This document shows, piece after piece, positions 11,201 through 22,027 of a stretch of 64,000 nt of DNA. The DNA is from Patella vulgata (Eukaryota; Mollusca; Gastropoda; Patellidae), in NCBI RefSeq assembly GCF_932274485.2, contig NC_065883.2, positions 13,390,222 to 13,454,221 on the forward strand, in the 5' to 3' direction. Positions within the stretch are counted from its first letter, which is position 1; the number at the start of each line of letters is the position of its first letter. The notes under the pieces are model-generated. The model was not told where the DNA came from. It did not search any database and was given only the letters and a program-made list of their open reading frames with translations. The position numbers were made by a program, and so were the translations under genes.

Positions 11201-14200
11201 CACATTGTGGTTTGCAAGTGATTCAATTTCCCTGAAATGACAATGCCCAGCTTTATGCATTCATTGTATAAATTATAACATAAACACATGGGTTTGTTTC
11301 TTGTCTTCAGTATCTGATTCAAGACAGGAGAGTCCAACAGGTTCCCATGAATCAGCTGATATGGAAGTGTTAGCTGATGCTCTACATGAAAGTCCTGCAC
11401 AGAGTGTTCACAGTAGTCAAGGTTCAGGACCACCACGAGAATCAACACAACATATCTCCTCTCTAGAATTAGAGAATAGACTTTTACGTAATGAAGTTGC
11501 CTCCCTTAATACAGAAATGGCTTCACTGTTACAACGATCAAAGGAAGCACAAACAGGTAGGCATACTTATGGGCTTACGTAATACGCTGTTCTCCAGTCT
11601 CTTAATTAACTAGTTTTAAAATATGGATGTGAAATCATTCTTTCATGGTAGTATACCGTTATTTCAAAATATGAAATGAAATGGGGTTTAACATCCTACT
11701 GTTCTGCTGCTATACTGGGCTAATGAAGATGGACATATTACAGAACCTCCGAAAATCTTGATCATTGAGCTTAAGGTATAGATATTGAGCACTATGGGAC
11801 TACCTCAAAATTGAAGAGGACTTTGCCATTTTAGATTGTCTGTGTTTTATTCATGAAGTGATTGTTTTATGATTTTTTTTAATGCAATATCTTCCAATTA
11901 TTAACGTTATGGGGATTTTTACTTCGATGTTTATGATGTACACATATTATTTTGAGAATGTTTCATTCATTTTGAAGTCAATTTTTAAAAATTTTCAGAA
12001 TTAGAAAACGCTAAAATGAAGGTGAACAAGAGTAATTCTGAGAATGATCAAGTTGTGAGAGAATTAAGAGCTAGAGAAAATGATTTAACTGAAGCCCTGG
12101 CAGCGAAAGATTCCCAGTTAGCCATTTTACGTGTTCGACTAGAAGAAGCTGATAATTCAGTGACAAGTATGAAACAACAGATAGGTGGGCTACAGACCCA
12201 GAGAGAAAGGTAGATCTTATAAATGATGATTTAATAAATTTATGAATTTAAACGTAACATTATGCAAGAGCTAAATCTGCTTATTGCCGGTCTTTCTTCA
12301 GGCCTGAAATGTTATCTTAATTATTAATTAGACATTAATTAACTTATCGCTAGCCTTTGATATTTAGCAGATTGGAATATAATTTTTTTAAAATAATTAA
12401 ACGTAAAAATGGATAATCAAGACTTTGGTTTTTACGCATCAACTTTAGTAATGATGATCGAGGCTAGCCTAAAATTCAAAAGCTAATATCTTGGTTCAGA
12501 GTGGAGCAATTTGACTGAAATTTTCAGCATATTCTATTTACCTTATCTAATTTTTAACTATATTTTTAACTGTCAAATCTTGATCTAATCTCCCATAAAG
12601 CCCCTTTAAAAATTGTTTGTGGAATTCTTGTAGGTTAGATATGTATGTAATAGTAGTATAATCCATTCATAGATCTCCTCAAAAACGTCCAAAAATCCCT
12701 AATAGAAAGAGAGAAAATTAAATGTGGTTTAACATCCTACTTTTCTGCACAAACTGGGCTAATGAAGATGGGCTTATGTCATGCAGTGTTGCTTTCTATT
12801 TAATTCCAAGTACCAAGGGTTCTTTCATGCCAAGGTCAACAAAAGAATGCAGTTTTTCGTCCCATCTGAATGACTAGGCCCTGTGTCTTGCACCACTGCC
12901 ATGGAGAAACCACACTGAACGATCCTATGATGTATATACCTTTCATTATAAGGGGGGTTGGATGGCTGAATGGTTAGCACGTGCCCGCTGTATCATGAAG
13001 TCTGTCATTGAGTCGACTGGCGTGGTTTCGAATCCCCGGTTGTACGTGTCAAGGAGTAGGGTCGGCTGTCCAACCTCATGGGTTTTCTCCGGGTCCTCCG
13101 GTTTCCTCCCACTGCTAAAGACCCCTACGCGCAAGCGAAATATGGAAATAAAATTGAACCATATGTTAGTCCCGAAATGACCTAGTTTGTGTCAAGTGGA
13201 CGTTAAACCCCATTTCTCTCTCTCTCCCTCTCCTTTTATTATAGGCACATGTTAAAATAACTAGGGTCAACCTGCCTCTATACCATCACACTGTCAAGTG
13301 CAGGAACAGTCTTTCTGTCTTAGTCACTTCCATTTCTGTTGTTTACGATAGTCTCCATTAATAAGTCTGTTGGGTGTATCACAATAACACTTTCACGGCC
13401 AACACCAGGATCAAACTCAAAATACCTTATTCATGCCAAATGTAGATGGTCAGACATGTAAATCTATAATTCTGTTAATATCTATGCCAGCTTGTCAAGA
13501 TGAGAGCTCAGTTTATTTCTATTAATAAGAGTATTTTTTTCTGTTTCTGACTCTAGAATACTACAAGATCATACAGATTCTAGTGGTATGCACAGTCAGG
13601 CTCTCGATTCATTAAAAGACAGATTAACAGAAGTTGAAGCAGCGTTAAAAAGGGAACAAGAGGCTTACAAGAAAGCTCAGGTTAGTTACAGAAAAAGTTT
13701 TTACTATATGTATAGAGTTGATTTATTTATTTACTGTCATCTGTCAACAAGAAATGGAGTTGGGAAATGCTGATTTGATATTTTAGAATATATTTAACCA
13801 TATGAAAGAGCTTGGCACTGAAAATTTCTTTTGCTTATTTTTTCCTTGTAATTAATTTGTTTGACAGTTAAATGTTGTTTTTGGTCCTGAAGCAGGGGCA
13901 TGGTTATTTATATGTGTGTGCAGGGGGTAGGGCACCCCTCAGTGCCACAGGGTAATAGTGGGCTGAGTGGAACATGCTAGAGTCGATATGTAATATATCT
14001 GACCCATGGTATATGTTTGACACTGGTTGTGTATTATGATTATGATTATAATGTTGAAATCCGCATTGAAACTGCATGATTTTTGCCATTTGCGAGGGGA
14101 GCCAAAACTCAAGGGGGCGTAAAAACTCAAAACCATGACACAAAGCTTGTCATTGCACCTATCTCGCTTAGCCCATGTCCTGAAGGATCTAGTATGTTCG

Positions 14201-15470
14201 TCTGATACTAATATCAATATTATAGTAAAGAGTTGGTGAAAGACAGAGTAACGTAGGTTTAATAAGTATTTGTAGCTGTTTATTGTAGCAAGAAGATTAA
14301 TTTAGTTTTAATAGATATTTGTAATTGTTTATTTTAGCAAGAAGCTAGTGAAAGACAGAGTAAATTAGAACAAGAACAACAAACATTAGCTGAAGCTTTA
14401 ACACAAGCTGAAAGAAGAGCTAGTGAAGAAAAAAGTAAGTATTGTTTTCTAATTCTATCGTATTGGTGTATCCACCATAAATACTTTTTTGGTATGGTAT
14501 AATCACATGGGTAGATCAACATTTCTAGTTAAATTTATATTCCATGGTGATCAGAGATGGAAGGAGCATCATTTACATTAAAACTATTCAATCTGTGTTA
14601 ACGTCCATAGACTGATTACAATTAATTACTGCTTGTAAATATTACATCTGTAACATGAGGATTAATAATTATTTAACTGAATTCCTATAAACAGCGTGAA
14701 TAAACTGATGATGAGATAAATGTTGAACCTTCAAATGTGACTTTTCTGAGATGCCATTTAGCTCAGTGATTGTTTGACAAAAATGGGGGGGTTGGATGGC
14801 TGAATGGTTAGCACGTGCGCGCTGTATCATAAGGCCCGTCATTGAGTCAACTGGCATGGTTTCGAATCTCCGGTTGTACGTGACAAGGAGTAGGGTCGCC
14901 TGTCTGTGTCGAGTGGACGTTAAATCCCATTTCTCTCTCTCTCTCTCTCTCTCGTTTGACAAAAAAAAAATATATATTAAAAACACCAGATTTTTGGAAG
15001 GATTCTTTGAGAACCAGAATAATATCTTTGTATGGCTTAAGTCACATTTTTAAGATCTTTCAATTATTTCTGTATGAATACAATTCCCGATGATTGATCT
15101 ATCAAACCACACGCAGAACAATTGGAGGATTTTATTAGAAATATATATATTGTCCTGTCAGTTTACATCAGAACATTTTTCGTATACCAATGTTACCATG
15201 ATAGTGTGACATATATTTTACTAGGTAAAACAACAGAGGCTTTTAACCAGGTAAAGATGGCTAAATTAAATCTGGAAACAGCCAGACAAGAATTAACAGA
15301 TTATAAAGAAAAAGCTGCCAGAATATTACAGGTATTTAACAAACTTTCTTTCTTCTAAATTTATTTAGTATGTGTTCCAAAAAATAAATGTGCGATTAAT
15401 AAATATTTGTCATCTATTTATTTTGGGATTTAGGCGGAGGACACTAGCCCCGCTGTTGGCTTTTTTTTTT

Positions 15471-15525
<55 letters not shown>

Positions 15526-18500
15526 TTTTTTTTTTTTATTCTCGCTCTGTACTCTGTATTGAATGTCATATTTCACAGTCCTAAAATAAGCTAAAAATAA
15601 CATTTGTATTATTTTCAGCTGAGTTTACATGTTTCATGCCGAACATCTGACAGTGACAGACTAAAAAAAATATTTCAATGTTGGTACATATTGATAGTGC
15701 ATGTAAACATATCAGACTACTGGGATTTGAAGAAAAGTAGCTAGAAATGTTGCTGCCTGGACAAAATTCTCCATCCCCATATTGTTTCCCCTCATTCTTG
15801 TAACCTGGAAAACCCCCCAAAATGTTAGTCACAGAATGACTGAAGTATTGCATTCTCCTCTTTTGTTATTTTTCCCCTTGTCAGTGATGCAGGACGGAGG
15901 GCCTGACAAAGACAGCTGTCTAGTCGTTGGAATGGGACGAAAAAACCGAGGTCCTGTGTACACATTGGCGTGCACGTAAAAGATCCCTTGATAATTGGAA
16001 TTCGATATAAGAGTAGTAGGCTGTAGTGCCGCTGCCCGGGCAAAATTTCCCTCATAGCACACTGTATGGCGTATGCCCGTCTTCATTAGCCCAGTTTAGA
16101 AGCAGAACTGTAGGACATTAAACCCCGTTTCCATTTCATTTCATTTTTAGAACTAATTAATAAAACATATATTTACCGATATCTATTTTATTTTAGTCTA
16201 AAGAACGTTTAATTGCTAGTTTACGTGAAGGACCAGGAGCATCAGGTGCATCTGGTGGTGTATCATCTATAGAATATGATTCTGTTAAACAAGAACGAGA
16301 TATGTTTAGAGAAGAATTACAACAAAGTAAAATGACAATTGAAACGCTGAGAGTCGAACTACAGGTAAAGATAAAACATTTTGTGTTCAAGGCTCACTAC
16401 AAAGTCCGAAAGGAGGGATTCAAACAATGCAGCTGTTAGTTAGCTTGATTATATGACTGCATGCTGGATTCTTATTGGTCAATTTTGATGTATTTTTATT
16501 ACTTGGGGGTATTTGGGGGTACACAGTTGACAACACGAAAAAAACATATCTTAACAGCTATATGTGTTCTGTCATGACAGGAAGTGGGGTAGAGTGGTCG
16601 AATGGTTTAACGTCTGTTTGTTAAATCATAAGGCCTGAGTTCACAAAACTCTCTCAGACTTAAGTTAAGAATTTACTCAAAATTTAATGTATCTGGATCA
16701 AAGATATTTCTCATAAACAGTGATTTTAGGTCAAGTAAATTTTTAAGTCTGAGAATGCTTTGTGAAACCAGGGCATGGTCTGTGGTTTCTATTCCCTGCT
16801 TGTATGTGACAAGGAGTAGGGTCGTCTGTCCAACCTCATGGGTTTTCTCCGGGTCCTCCGGTTTCCTTCCACAGCTAAAGACCCCTACGCGCAAGCGAAT
16901 TAAGTAAAATTGAACCATATGTTAGTCCCGAAATGACCGAGTGGATGTTTATGTCTCTCTCTCTTTCTATGACAGGATATAGAAGGTCAATTACAACAAG
17001 AAAGTTATACATCATCAGAACATATTCAATCTCTAGAAGAAAATCTTGGCGAAGAAAAACGACGTAGAGAAGATTCCGAACAAGAATTACTCAAACAAAA
17101 ACAGGTTAGTTTTACAAATCAATCTCATTTGTTTGTAAATGTTATAATCCTCTGACGTCTGGACAACAATTTCATACTAAATTTTACTTGATTGTCTTAT
17201 TTTCCCGGACCCCTTTATTCCTCATGAACCCCTCTGACTTAGCCAACGTATGAATGTTTTTTTCACAGGCTTTGAAAGATTCTGTGGACGCTAGATTGAG
17301 AAATGCAGATCTAGAATATGTAACTGCACATGATAATTACCAACTATGAACTTTGACCTTCTGATTACTACCAGGATGGTGACTGTGGTTGAATCTACTG
17401 GTTGACAGAATAAACTGTTGTCATCATTATAAATAACATTTTTCAGTTAGAGCTTATGTCTTTATAGGAATTACAATATGCAATAGATGAAATAAATAAA
17501 CAGAAAACAGCTTTTACATCACAGTTATCATCCAGAGAATCAGAGATAGAAAAACTTAGAAATCAGGTATATATTTATTCTCTACTTACAAATTTATTCT
17601 ACTGCTAAATAATATATTATTTTCATAATGCCCAAATTTATTCTAAAGCTAAAACTATTTGTAAATAATATATTATTTTTTGTCAAAACTGAAAGGTTGA
17701 ATTTATAATCCAATGTAAACAGAACTTGAAATACATGAGAAGGTATTTGTAGGCATTACTATGGGGTTACTTTATTTTCGGTACGCAACATCCCGAATTG
17801 TTGGAATTTCAATCGACATGAAATTGAGTCCTGTCAATTGCTGCCAGTTCTGAAAACAGATTAGTGTTAGAAGAATTGTGACAGAATCAATTGTGGGTCG
17901 ACAGGATAGCATCATATTTAAAGATACATTATGGGAAATTAGTTAAAGAGCTGGCAATTCTCACTATAATAGTTAAAAACTAGATAATGTAAAGGCAATT
18001 TGCTGAAAATTTCAGTCAAATTGATCCACTATGAACCAAGATTTTAGCGATTGAATATTGGGTCTGCCCAGATCATCATTACTAAAGTCGGTAGGATAAA
18101 AAACATAGTCTCGATTATCCATTTTTTGATTTAATTATGAATGGAAGTCGAACAGCAAATCGGAACGTAATCCAATAAACATTGCAGGCTAGCGATGCCA
18201 TCGAGAGTTGATTATAGTCTGGAAAAGTTTATTAATGTCTAATTAATAATTTAAATAACATTTCAGGCCTAACGAAAGACCTGCAATAGGCAGATTTAGC
18301 TCTTGCATAATGTATGTTTAATTGGCGTATGCACTATCTTTTGAAATTCTCGTATTTACATGATTGACTCATTTCAAAGGGTTGAGAGAATTTAATTCCA
18401 ACAGATGCCTGGTCACCTTGGAAATTTGTTATTATTTTATTTGTCAATTATTTAATATGGAGGGAAGGTCTAAAGAATCCTGCCAGTTCTCCAGTCCAGT

Positions 18501-21317
18501 TTATGTGAATAAATATCGTTTAAAAACAATCTGATATAAATGTATGATTTACTTTCAGTTAACAACTAAAAGTTTAAGCAGTGTTACAGAAAGTGAATTA
18601 GAATCTCGCGTTCGAGCTTTAACAGAAAGTTTAATACAAAAACAAACAGTTCTAGAATCTCTGAGTACCGAGAAAAACTCACTCTCTCTTCAACTTGAGA
18701 GATTAGAGGTACGTTTAGGCTATCTATTAGTGATTAGAGGTACGTTTAGGCTATCTATTAGTGATTAGAGGTACGTTTAGGCTATCTATTAGTGATTAGA
18801 GGTACGTTTAGGCTATCTATTAGTGATTAGAGGTACGTTTAGTGGTACGTTTAGGCTATCTATTAGTGATTAGAGGTACGTTTAGGCTATCTATTAGTGA
18901 TTAGAGGTACGTTTAGGCTATCTATTAGTGATTAGAGGTACGTTTAGGCTATCTATTAGTGATTAGAGGTACGTTTAGGCTATCTATTAGTGATTAGAGG
19001 TACGTTTAGGCTATCTATTAGTGATTAGAGGTACGTTTAGGCTATCTATTAGTGCTATCTTCCTGGAATTATTTTTCTTAAAGAGGTGAATTTTATAACT
19101 GTAAATCTTAGAGGTTCAGCTCATTTAATAATTTAATTTTCGAACAAAAATGACTGAATATACCACTATTAAGTTTGTAGATGAAATATTTTTCCATTTA
19201 CCGATATGGTATGCTTACAATTTCCAGAAGATCTGATATCACTTCTAATTTGAGTTTTTCACATGGCGAAAATTTGTACTGTTGTATTGAGCTGAACTCT
19301 TTGTTTGAATTTTCAGCAACAATATAGAGATGTAGAGATATCTAGTGCTAGATCAGCTACTACATCTGTTAGTATGAATGATGATGATGATGGTAAGTTA
19401 GGCCAAATTAAATTATTTAACCACTCAATTATCATCAATGAGATTTCAAAGCTTCAATATTTGAAACTTAAAGCTTTTAAGATGAGGAACGAAGTATTTT
19501 TTATTTATTTTTTTTAGTAAAGGGTTTTTTTTCCCCAAAGAAATGGGAAACAAAATTTGATTAGGTATTCCTGAAGAACAAAAATTCAAATCAAATCAGT
19601 GTTGCTGAATTAATGCTGATGAATATTCATTAATATTCATTAATATTCATTAATTGATACAAGATTGTGTAGATTGTGTGGACTTTAAATCAATCTGATT
19701 AAAACACAGATCCTATTTCGTTGTGTTTCTTATTGTTCAATATTTTTTTTAATTGTCTTTGCTACACTAGGATCTGGAAGAGTTGCTATATAACCTACAT
19801 TCTGGTTGTTGTGAGGGATTAGCCAATGAAACAGTCTGTTGTGGCGAGTTCTTGGCATGCGGTGCATGATAATGTGGGTAGACTTTCGCAAAATTTGTAT
19901 TTCCAAATACCCACTTGAAACATCAACATTGATTGGTTAATCAAATGTCTGACATCATAGGGTCAAAAGATGCTCGTATGACTCCTGACGCAACCTCCCA
20001 CTACAACTGGTCAGATCTTCATGTAGTGGAGGCCATCAGATTGACTTTAAATATATTGGGGTAGGTGGTCTGGTGGTAAAAAAAAACCAAGATGTGGATC
20101 ATCGTAAATATCAATTGTAATTATGTATATTTGTAGCTCGTCAGAGAGTGCCGATATTTATGTATTGTATCAATTGTAATTATGTATACAATGTATTTGT
20201 AGTTCGCCAGAGAGTGCCGATATTTATGAAGGAAGCAGCCAGTGATACTGAAGTTACACGTAGAGTAAAAAGAGCTGCTAATGGTATTGATAGATTCAGG
20301 TACATTTATCTTTCTTACACGCTTCATCATGTGTCTCTTTATTAAAGTAACATCCAGTCATTGCAGTTAAGAATATATGCAACTTACTTCCCGAATCTTA
20401 AAAGGTCCACATTTCGCAAAAAAATGTGTTTGAAAAATTCTTAATTCTTAAAAAGTTTAGTTATCGAGAGAGTATATATGTGAGAGGATATCTGTTCGAG
20501 ACAAACTATTTATAAAAAGAATTGACAGAAATCACAGAAAGCGAGAAAAATAGAAAAAGTCTTTATATTACAAATTGCCGTTCTTTTAATGTGCTCAATC
20601 ACTGAGTGCCAATCAAGGATTTGAGTCAAAACCGTTCACTTTATCTAATGTCTGTTTTTGCACAAAGTGGATATAAATTGTTTTTATCTTTTAGCATCCG
20701 TTTGGGAGTATTTTTAAGAAGATATCCAATTGCACGTGTATTTGTTATTGTATATATGGTAAGTAACAGTACTTACTGTGTTATGTATAATAATATGTCG
20801 CACTGTTAATATTTAATATAGATAGACTGCCTACCTACATCATAAAAACACAAGGAATAGTATCATATTAAACTAAGACTTTGTCTCACTAACCTAGAGT
20901 TTCCATCCCTGCATCGGCCGAGAAAATTCATCAGGATTTTCCGGGGTGGTTCCCCCTTGTCAGTGGTGTAGAACAGAGGGCTTGGCAAGGGACAACGTAT
21001 AGTCATTCCGATAGTACCAAAAACGGAAGTCACATGTACAATTGGCATGCACGTAAAAGAACCCTTGACAGTTGGAATTCGATATAAGAGTAGACTGTAG
21101 TGCCGCTATCCAGGAAAAATTTCGATCATAGCACACTGTATGGCGTATGCCCATCTTCATTAGCCCAGAACAGTAGGACGTTAAACCCCATTTCACTCAT
21201 TTCACTACTTATATATTTTGATATTTTCAGGGTTTATTACATTTATGGGTTATGATTGTTTTGTTGACATATCAACCAGAGATACATCATCAAACTAAAC
21301 AACCACATGAACCATAA
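7732..21317 (+). CDS. GOLGA5: Golgin-84 (golgin subfamily A member 5), 16 coding exons
   Basis: A tail-anchored coiled-coil tether of the Golgi rim acting in intra-Golgi retrograde vesicle capture. Coding exons: 7732-8061, 9309-9504, 11311-11556, 11999-12209, 13557-13680, 14338-14434, 15225-15331, 16197-16364, 16976-17104, 17269-17319, 17468-17566, 18559-18708, 19317-19392, 20203-20299, 20695-20758, 21231-21317; all GT-AG, all phases join, 2232 nt = 743 residues (human about 731). The N-terminus MSSWLSAVAGTAEGFLNKLD resembles MSWFVDLAGKAEDLLNRVD. Conserved blocks follow: LENRLLRNEVASLN/EMASLLQRSKE (exon 3), AAKDSQLAILRVRLEEAD (exon 4), RQELTDYKEKAARILQ (exon 7), LTESLIQKQTVLESLSTEKN (exon 12), SIRLGVFLRRYPIARVFVIV (exon 15) and the membrane anchor GLLHLWVMIVLLTY (exon 16). 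The middle is heptad-rich coiled coil; residues about 60-110 are Ser/Pro-rich. The start is at ATG 7732, in an exon beginning at acceptor 7690. Two exons carry duplicated splice signals (see findings). Confidence 0.96.
8108..8258 (+). mobile_element. SINE family A, 5'-truncated, in GOLGA5 intron
   Basis: Begins inside the core ('ccggtttccaccc') and ends in a (CT)n tail of nearly 40 bp. An 11-bp duplication TAAAAGCAATA at 8097-8107 and 8259-8269 shows a 5'-truncated, LINE-type insertion only 36 bp after the exon 2 donor. Confidence 0.85.
9469..9714 (+). repeat. 128-bp tandem duplication of GOLGA5 exon tail and donor
   Basis: Copy 1 (9469-9596) holds the last 36 coding bases of the exon ending at 9504, its GT donor and intron sequence; copy 2 (9597-9714) repeats them with a few differences. 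See findings. Confidence 0.9.
9800..10079 (-). mobile_element. SINE family A, near full length
   Basis: From 'agatagaaatggggtttaac' through the core to the head 'cattcggccatccaatcccc', inside a GOLGA5 intron. Confidence 0.85.
11672..11735 (-). mobile_element. SINE family B 3' fragment
   Basis: 'gaaatggggtttaacatcct' followed by 'gctaatgaagatggacat' is the 3' end of family B only. Confidence 0.65.
12255..12606 (+). mobile_element. MITE family F copy
   Basis: Family F is about 390 bp. It begins ACATTATGCAAGAGCTAAAT, contains a 'gcctgaaatgttatctaaat'-like block and 'gatgatcgaggctag', and ends near 'ctcccataatgtatc'. Intact copies have the inverted termini TTAAA(C/G)ATACATTATG. This copy is diverged at its right end. 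Confidence 0.75.
12715..12920 (-). mobile_element. SINE family B, diverged partial copy
   Basis: 'ggtttaacatcctac', 'actgggctaatgaagatggg' and 'tttttcgtcccatctgaatg' are all family B blocks, with many differences, so an older copy. Confidence 0.7.
12951..13233 (+). mobile_element. SINE family A, full length, plus orientation
   Basis: The clearest forward copy: head 'ggttggatggctgaatggtt' (A-box near 12963), B-box GGTTTCGAATCCC at 13024-13036, core, tail GGACGTTAAACCCCATTTC at about 13199-13217, then (TC)n. Flanking 'cctttcattata'/'ccttttattata' is a probable target duplication. Confidence 0.92.
13895..14130. repeat. Interspersed repeat, related to 25050-25310
   Basis: Shares, in inverted orientation, the blocks around 'gaaatccgcattgaaactgc' and 'tatggtatatg...gacactggttg' with 25050-25200. 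No coding potential seen. Confidence 0.45.
14224..14345 (+). repeat. Repeated acceptor region of GOLGA5 coding exon 6
   Basis: 'tatttgtagctgtttattgt' + 'agcaagaag' (to 14297) and 'tatttgtaattgtttatttt' + 'agcaagaag' (to 14345) are two copies of the acceptor. An earlier exon-like piece, 'gttggtgaaagacagagtaa' at 14232-14251, matches exon bases 14345-14364. Only the last copy leads into an open exon. Confidence 0.8.
14784..14953 (+). mobile_element. SINE family A with internal deletion
   Basis: The tRNA-like head runs directly from 'ggagtagggtcgcctgtc' into the tail 'gtgtcgagtggacgttaaat', so most of the core is gone, yet the ends are flanked by GTTTGACAAAAA at 14772-14783 and 14954-14965. The deletion therefore either preceded insertion or was a later internal loss. 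Confidence 0.85.
15361..15540 (+). repeat. Repeat family G fragment and (ATTT)n microsatellite
   Basis: 15376-15455 matches the 'atgtgcgattaataaatatt'/'ctatttattttgggattt' element also found at 43813-43901 and 51590-51690. It is followed by a pure (ATTT)n run of about 75 bp. Confidence 0.7.
15872..16147 (+). mobile_element. SINE family B, 5'-truncated
   Basis: From 'ccccttgtcagtgatgcagg' through 'ttggaattcgatataagagt' to the tail 'attaaaccccgtttccattt' + 'catttcattt'; 50 bp upstream of the next GOLGA5 exon. Confidence 0.88.
16577..16968 (+). mobile_element. SINE family A split by a MITE; its (TC)n tail abuts an exon
   Basis: A diverged head 'gagtggtcgaatggtttaac' (16590 on) is interrupted by MITE E (16636-16775). 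The core resumes at 'ctgtggtttctattccctgc' and ends in a TC tract (16953-16968). The next AG at 16974-16975 is the acceptor of the GOLGA5 exon at 16976. Confidence 0.8.
16636..16775. mobile_element. MITE family E nested in SINE A
   Basis: Terminal inverted repeats: 'cacaaaactctctcagactt' on the left and 'aagtctgagaatgctttgtg' on the right, with 'aagttaagaatttactcaaa' internal. Same ends as the element at 2360-2577. Confidence 0.75.
17922..18321 (-). mobile_element. MITE family F, full length
   Basis: Both ends present: left TTTAAAGATACATTATGGGA and right CATAATGTATGTTTAAT, each including TTAA. Internal 'gcaggctagcgatgccatcg' matches the 22 kb and 50.5 kb copies in inverse orientation. Confidence 0.85.
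18701..19053 (+). repeat. 31-bp minisatellite, 12 copies of a GOLGA5 5' splice site
   Basis: The unit 'ttagaggtacgtttaggcta' + 'tctattagtga' repeats with period 31 (for example 18706 to 18737). I count 12 occurrences of GGTACGTTTA, one in a shortened unit near 18840. The first copy is the real exon end TTAGAG|GTACGT at 18708/18709. Confidence 0.95.
20111..20222 (+). repeat. Duplicated 3' splice site and exon start, in frame
   Basis: 'tcaattgtaattatgtata' + 'tttgtag|CTCGTCAGAGAGTG' is repeated as 'tcaattgtaattatgtata' + 'caatgtatttgtag|TTCGCCAGAGAGTG'. Acceptors end at 20136 and 20202, 66 nt apart, and the stretch between is open in the GOLGA5 frame. Confidence 0.93.
20893..21212 (+). mobile_element. 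SINE family B, upstream of GOLGA5 last exon
   Basis: From 'tccatccctgcatcggccga' (B-box side of the head) to the tail 'ggacgttaaaccccatttca' at 21178-21197 plus 'ctcatttcac'. It ends 18 bp before the acceptor AG at 21229-21230. Confidence 0.88.
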
Positions 21318-22027
21318 AATACAGGGAACACACTCTTAAATAATACATGACTTACGGTACAGTTGTTAATAAATCATGTTAGAACTGGAACTTACAAGTA
21401 TACAAGTTTCCTCTATCAACAGTCTTGCTGGATGTTTATATTCTGTCTTTTTCATCTTATCTATTCCACCAATGTGCTTGATAGTTATCATCTATCCAGT
21501 CTGTGAGGTATCATATATTCCACCAACAAAGACAACATGTGCTCGATAGTTATCCACTGTCCCCATTATCCAGTCTGTGATGCATGTTGAATCGACCAGG
21601 TTTTAGTATACTATACACTGTGATAAAAGAAACTTGGTATACTGTGGTAGTTGTGAAGAAATTACCAGGTGGTAGTCTATATTAAATTTCATATCTTTTT
21701 TCTATAGGAAGAAAATTATCTTAAAAGAGCTCTAGACTGTTTTTGTTAATTTGTCTTAAGGTTAAACCAAGATCTATTCTATTCCTGCTGCCAGTCAGCA
21801 TTATATGTACACTGTCTGTAGTAGATCAAGATGGAAAAGCCCTGATTGTCTCAATTGAGTAAATGTCTTTTTTGTATGATTTAAAGATTGAAAAACAGAA
21901 TTTGGTGTTAACTTTATACCTGAACTCGATATACAGCCTTCCGGTATTAAATATATACTATTTATTATTTGTATGAGTAATTTACGAGAAAAAAACTTCT
22001 TAAATATAAGCAAATTATTTCTTTTGC
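21318..22027 (+). other. GOLGA5 3' untranslated / downstream sequence
   Basis: No coding signal after the TAA at 21315-21317. The first poly(A)-signal-like AATAAA is at 21368-21373. Others occur far downstream (for example 24974), so the transcript end cannot be fixed. Confidence 0.5.

Noticed and set aside
12951-13040. tRNA gene
   Set aside because: A- and B-box-like sequences exist, but arms do not fold into an intact tRNA and the block is part of a full SINE with tail and target duplication.
12962-13180. Open frame reading MAEWLARARCIMKSVIESTG, repeated in several places (also 4168-4365, 14796-15053, 46789-46995)
   Set aside because: It is the translation of the tRNA-like head and core of SINE A; the same peptide recurs wherever the SINE does.
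18701-19053. CRISPR array
   Set aside because: Contiguous 31-bp tandem repeats without spacers, in an animal gene.
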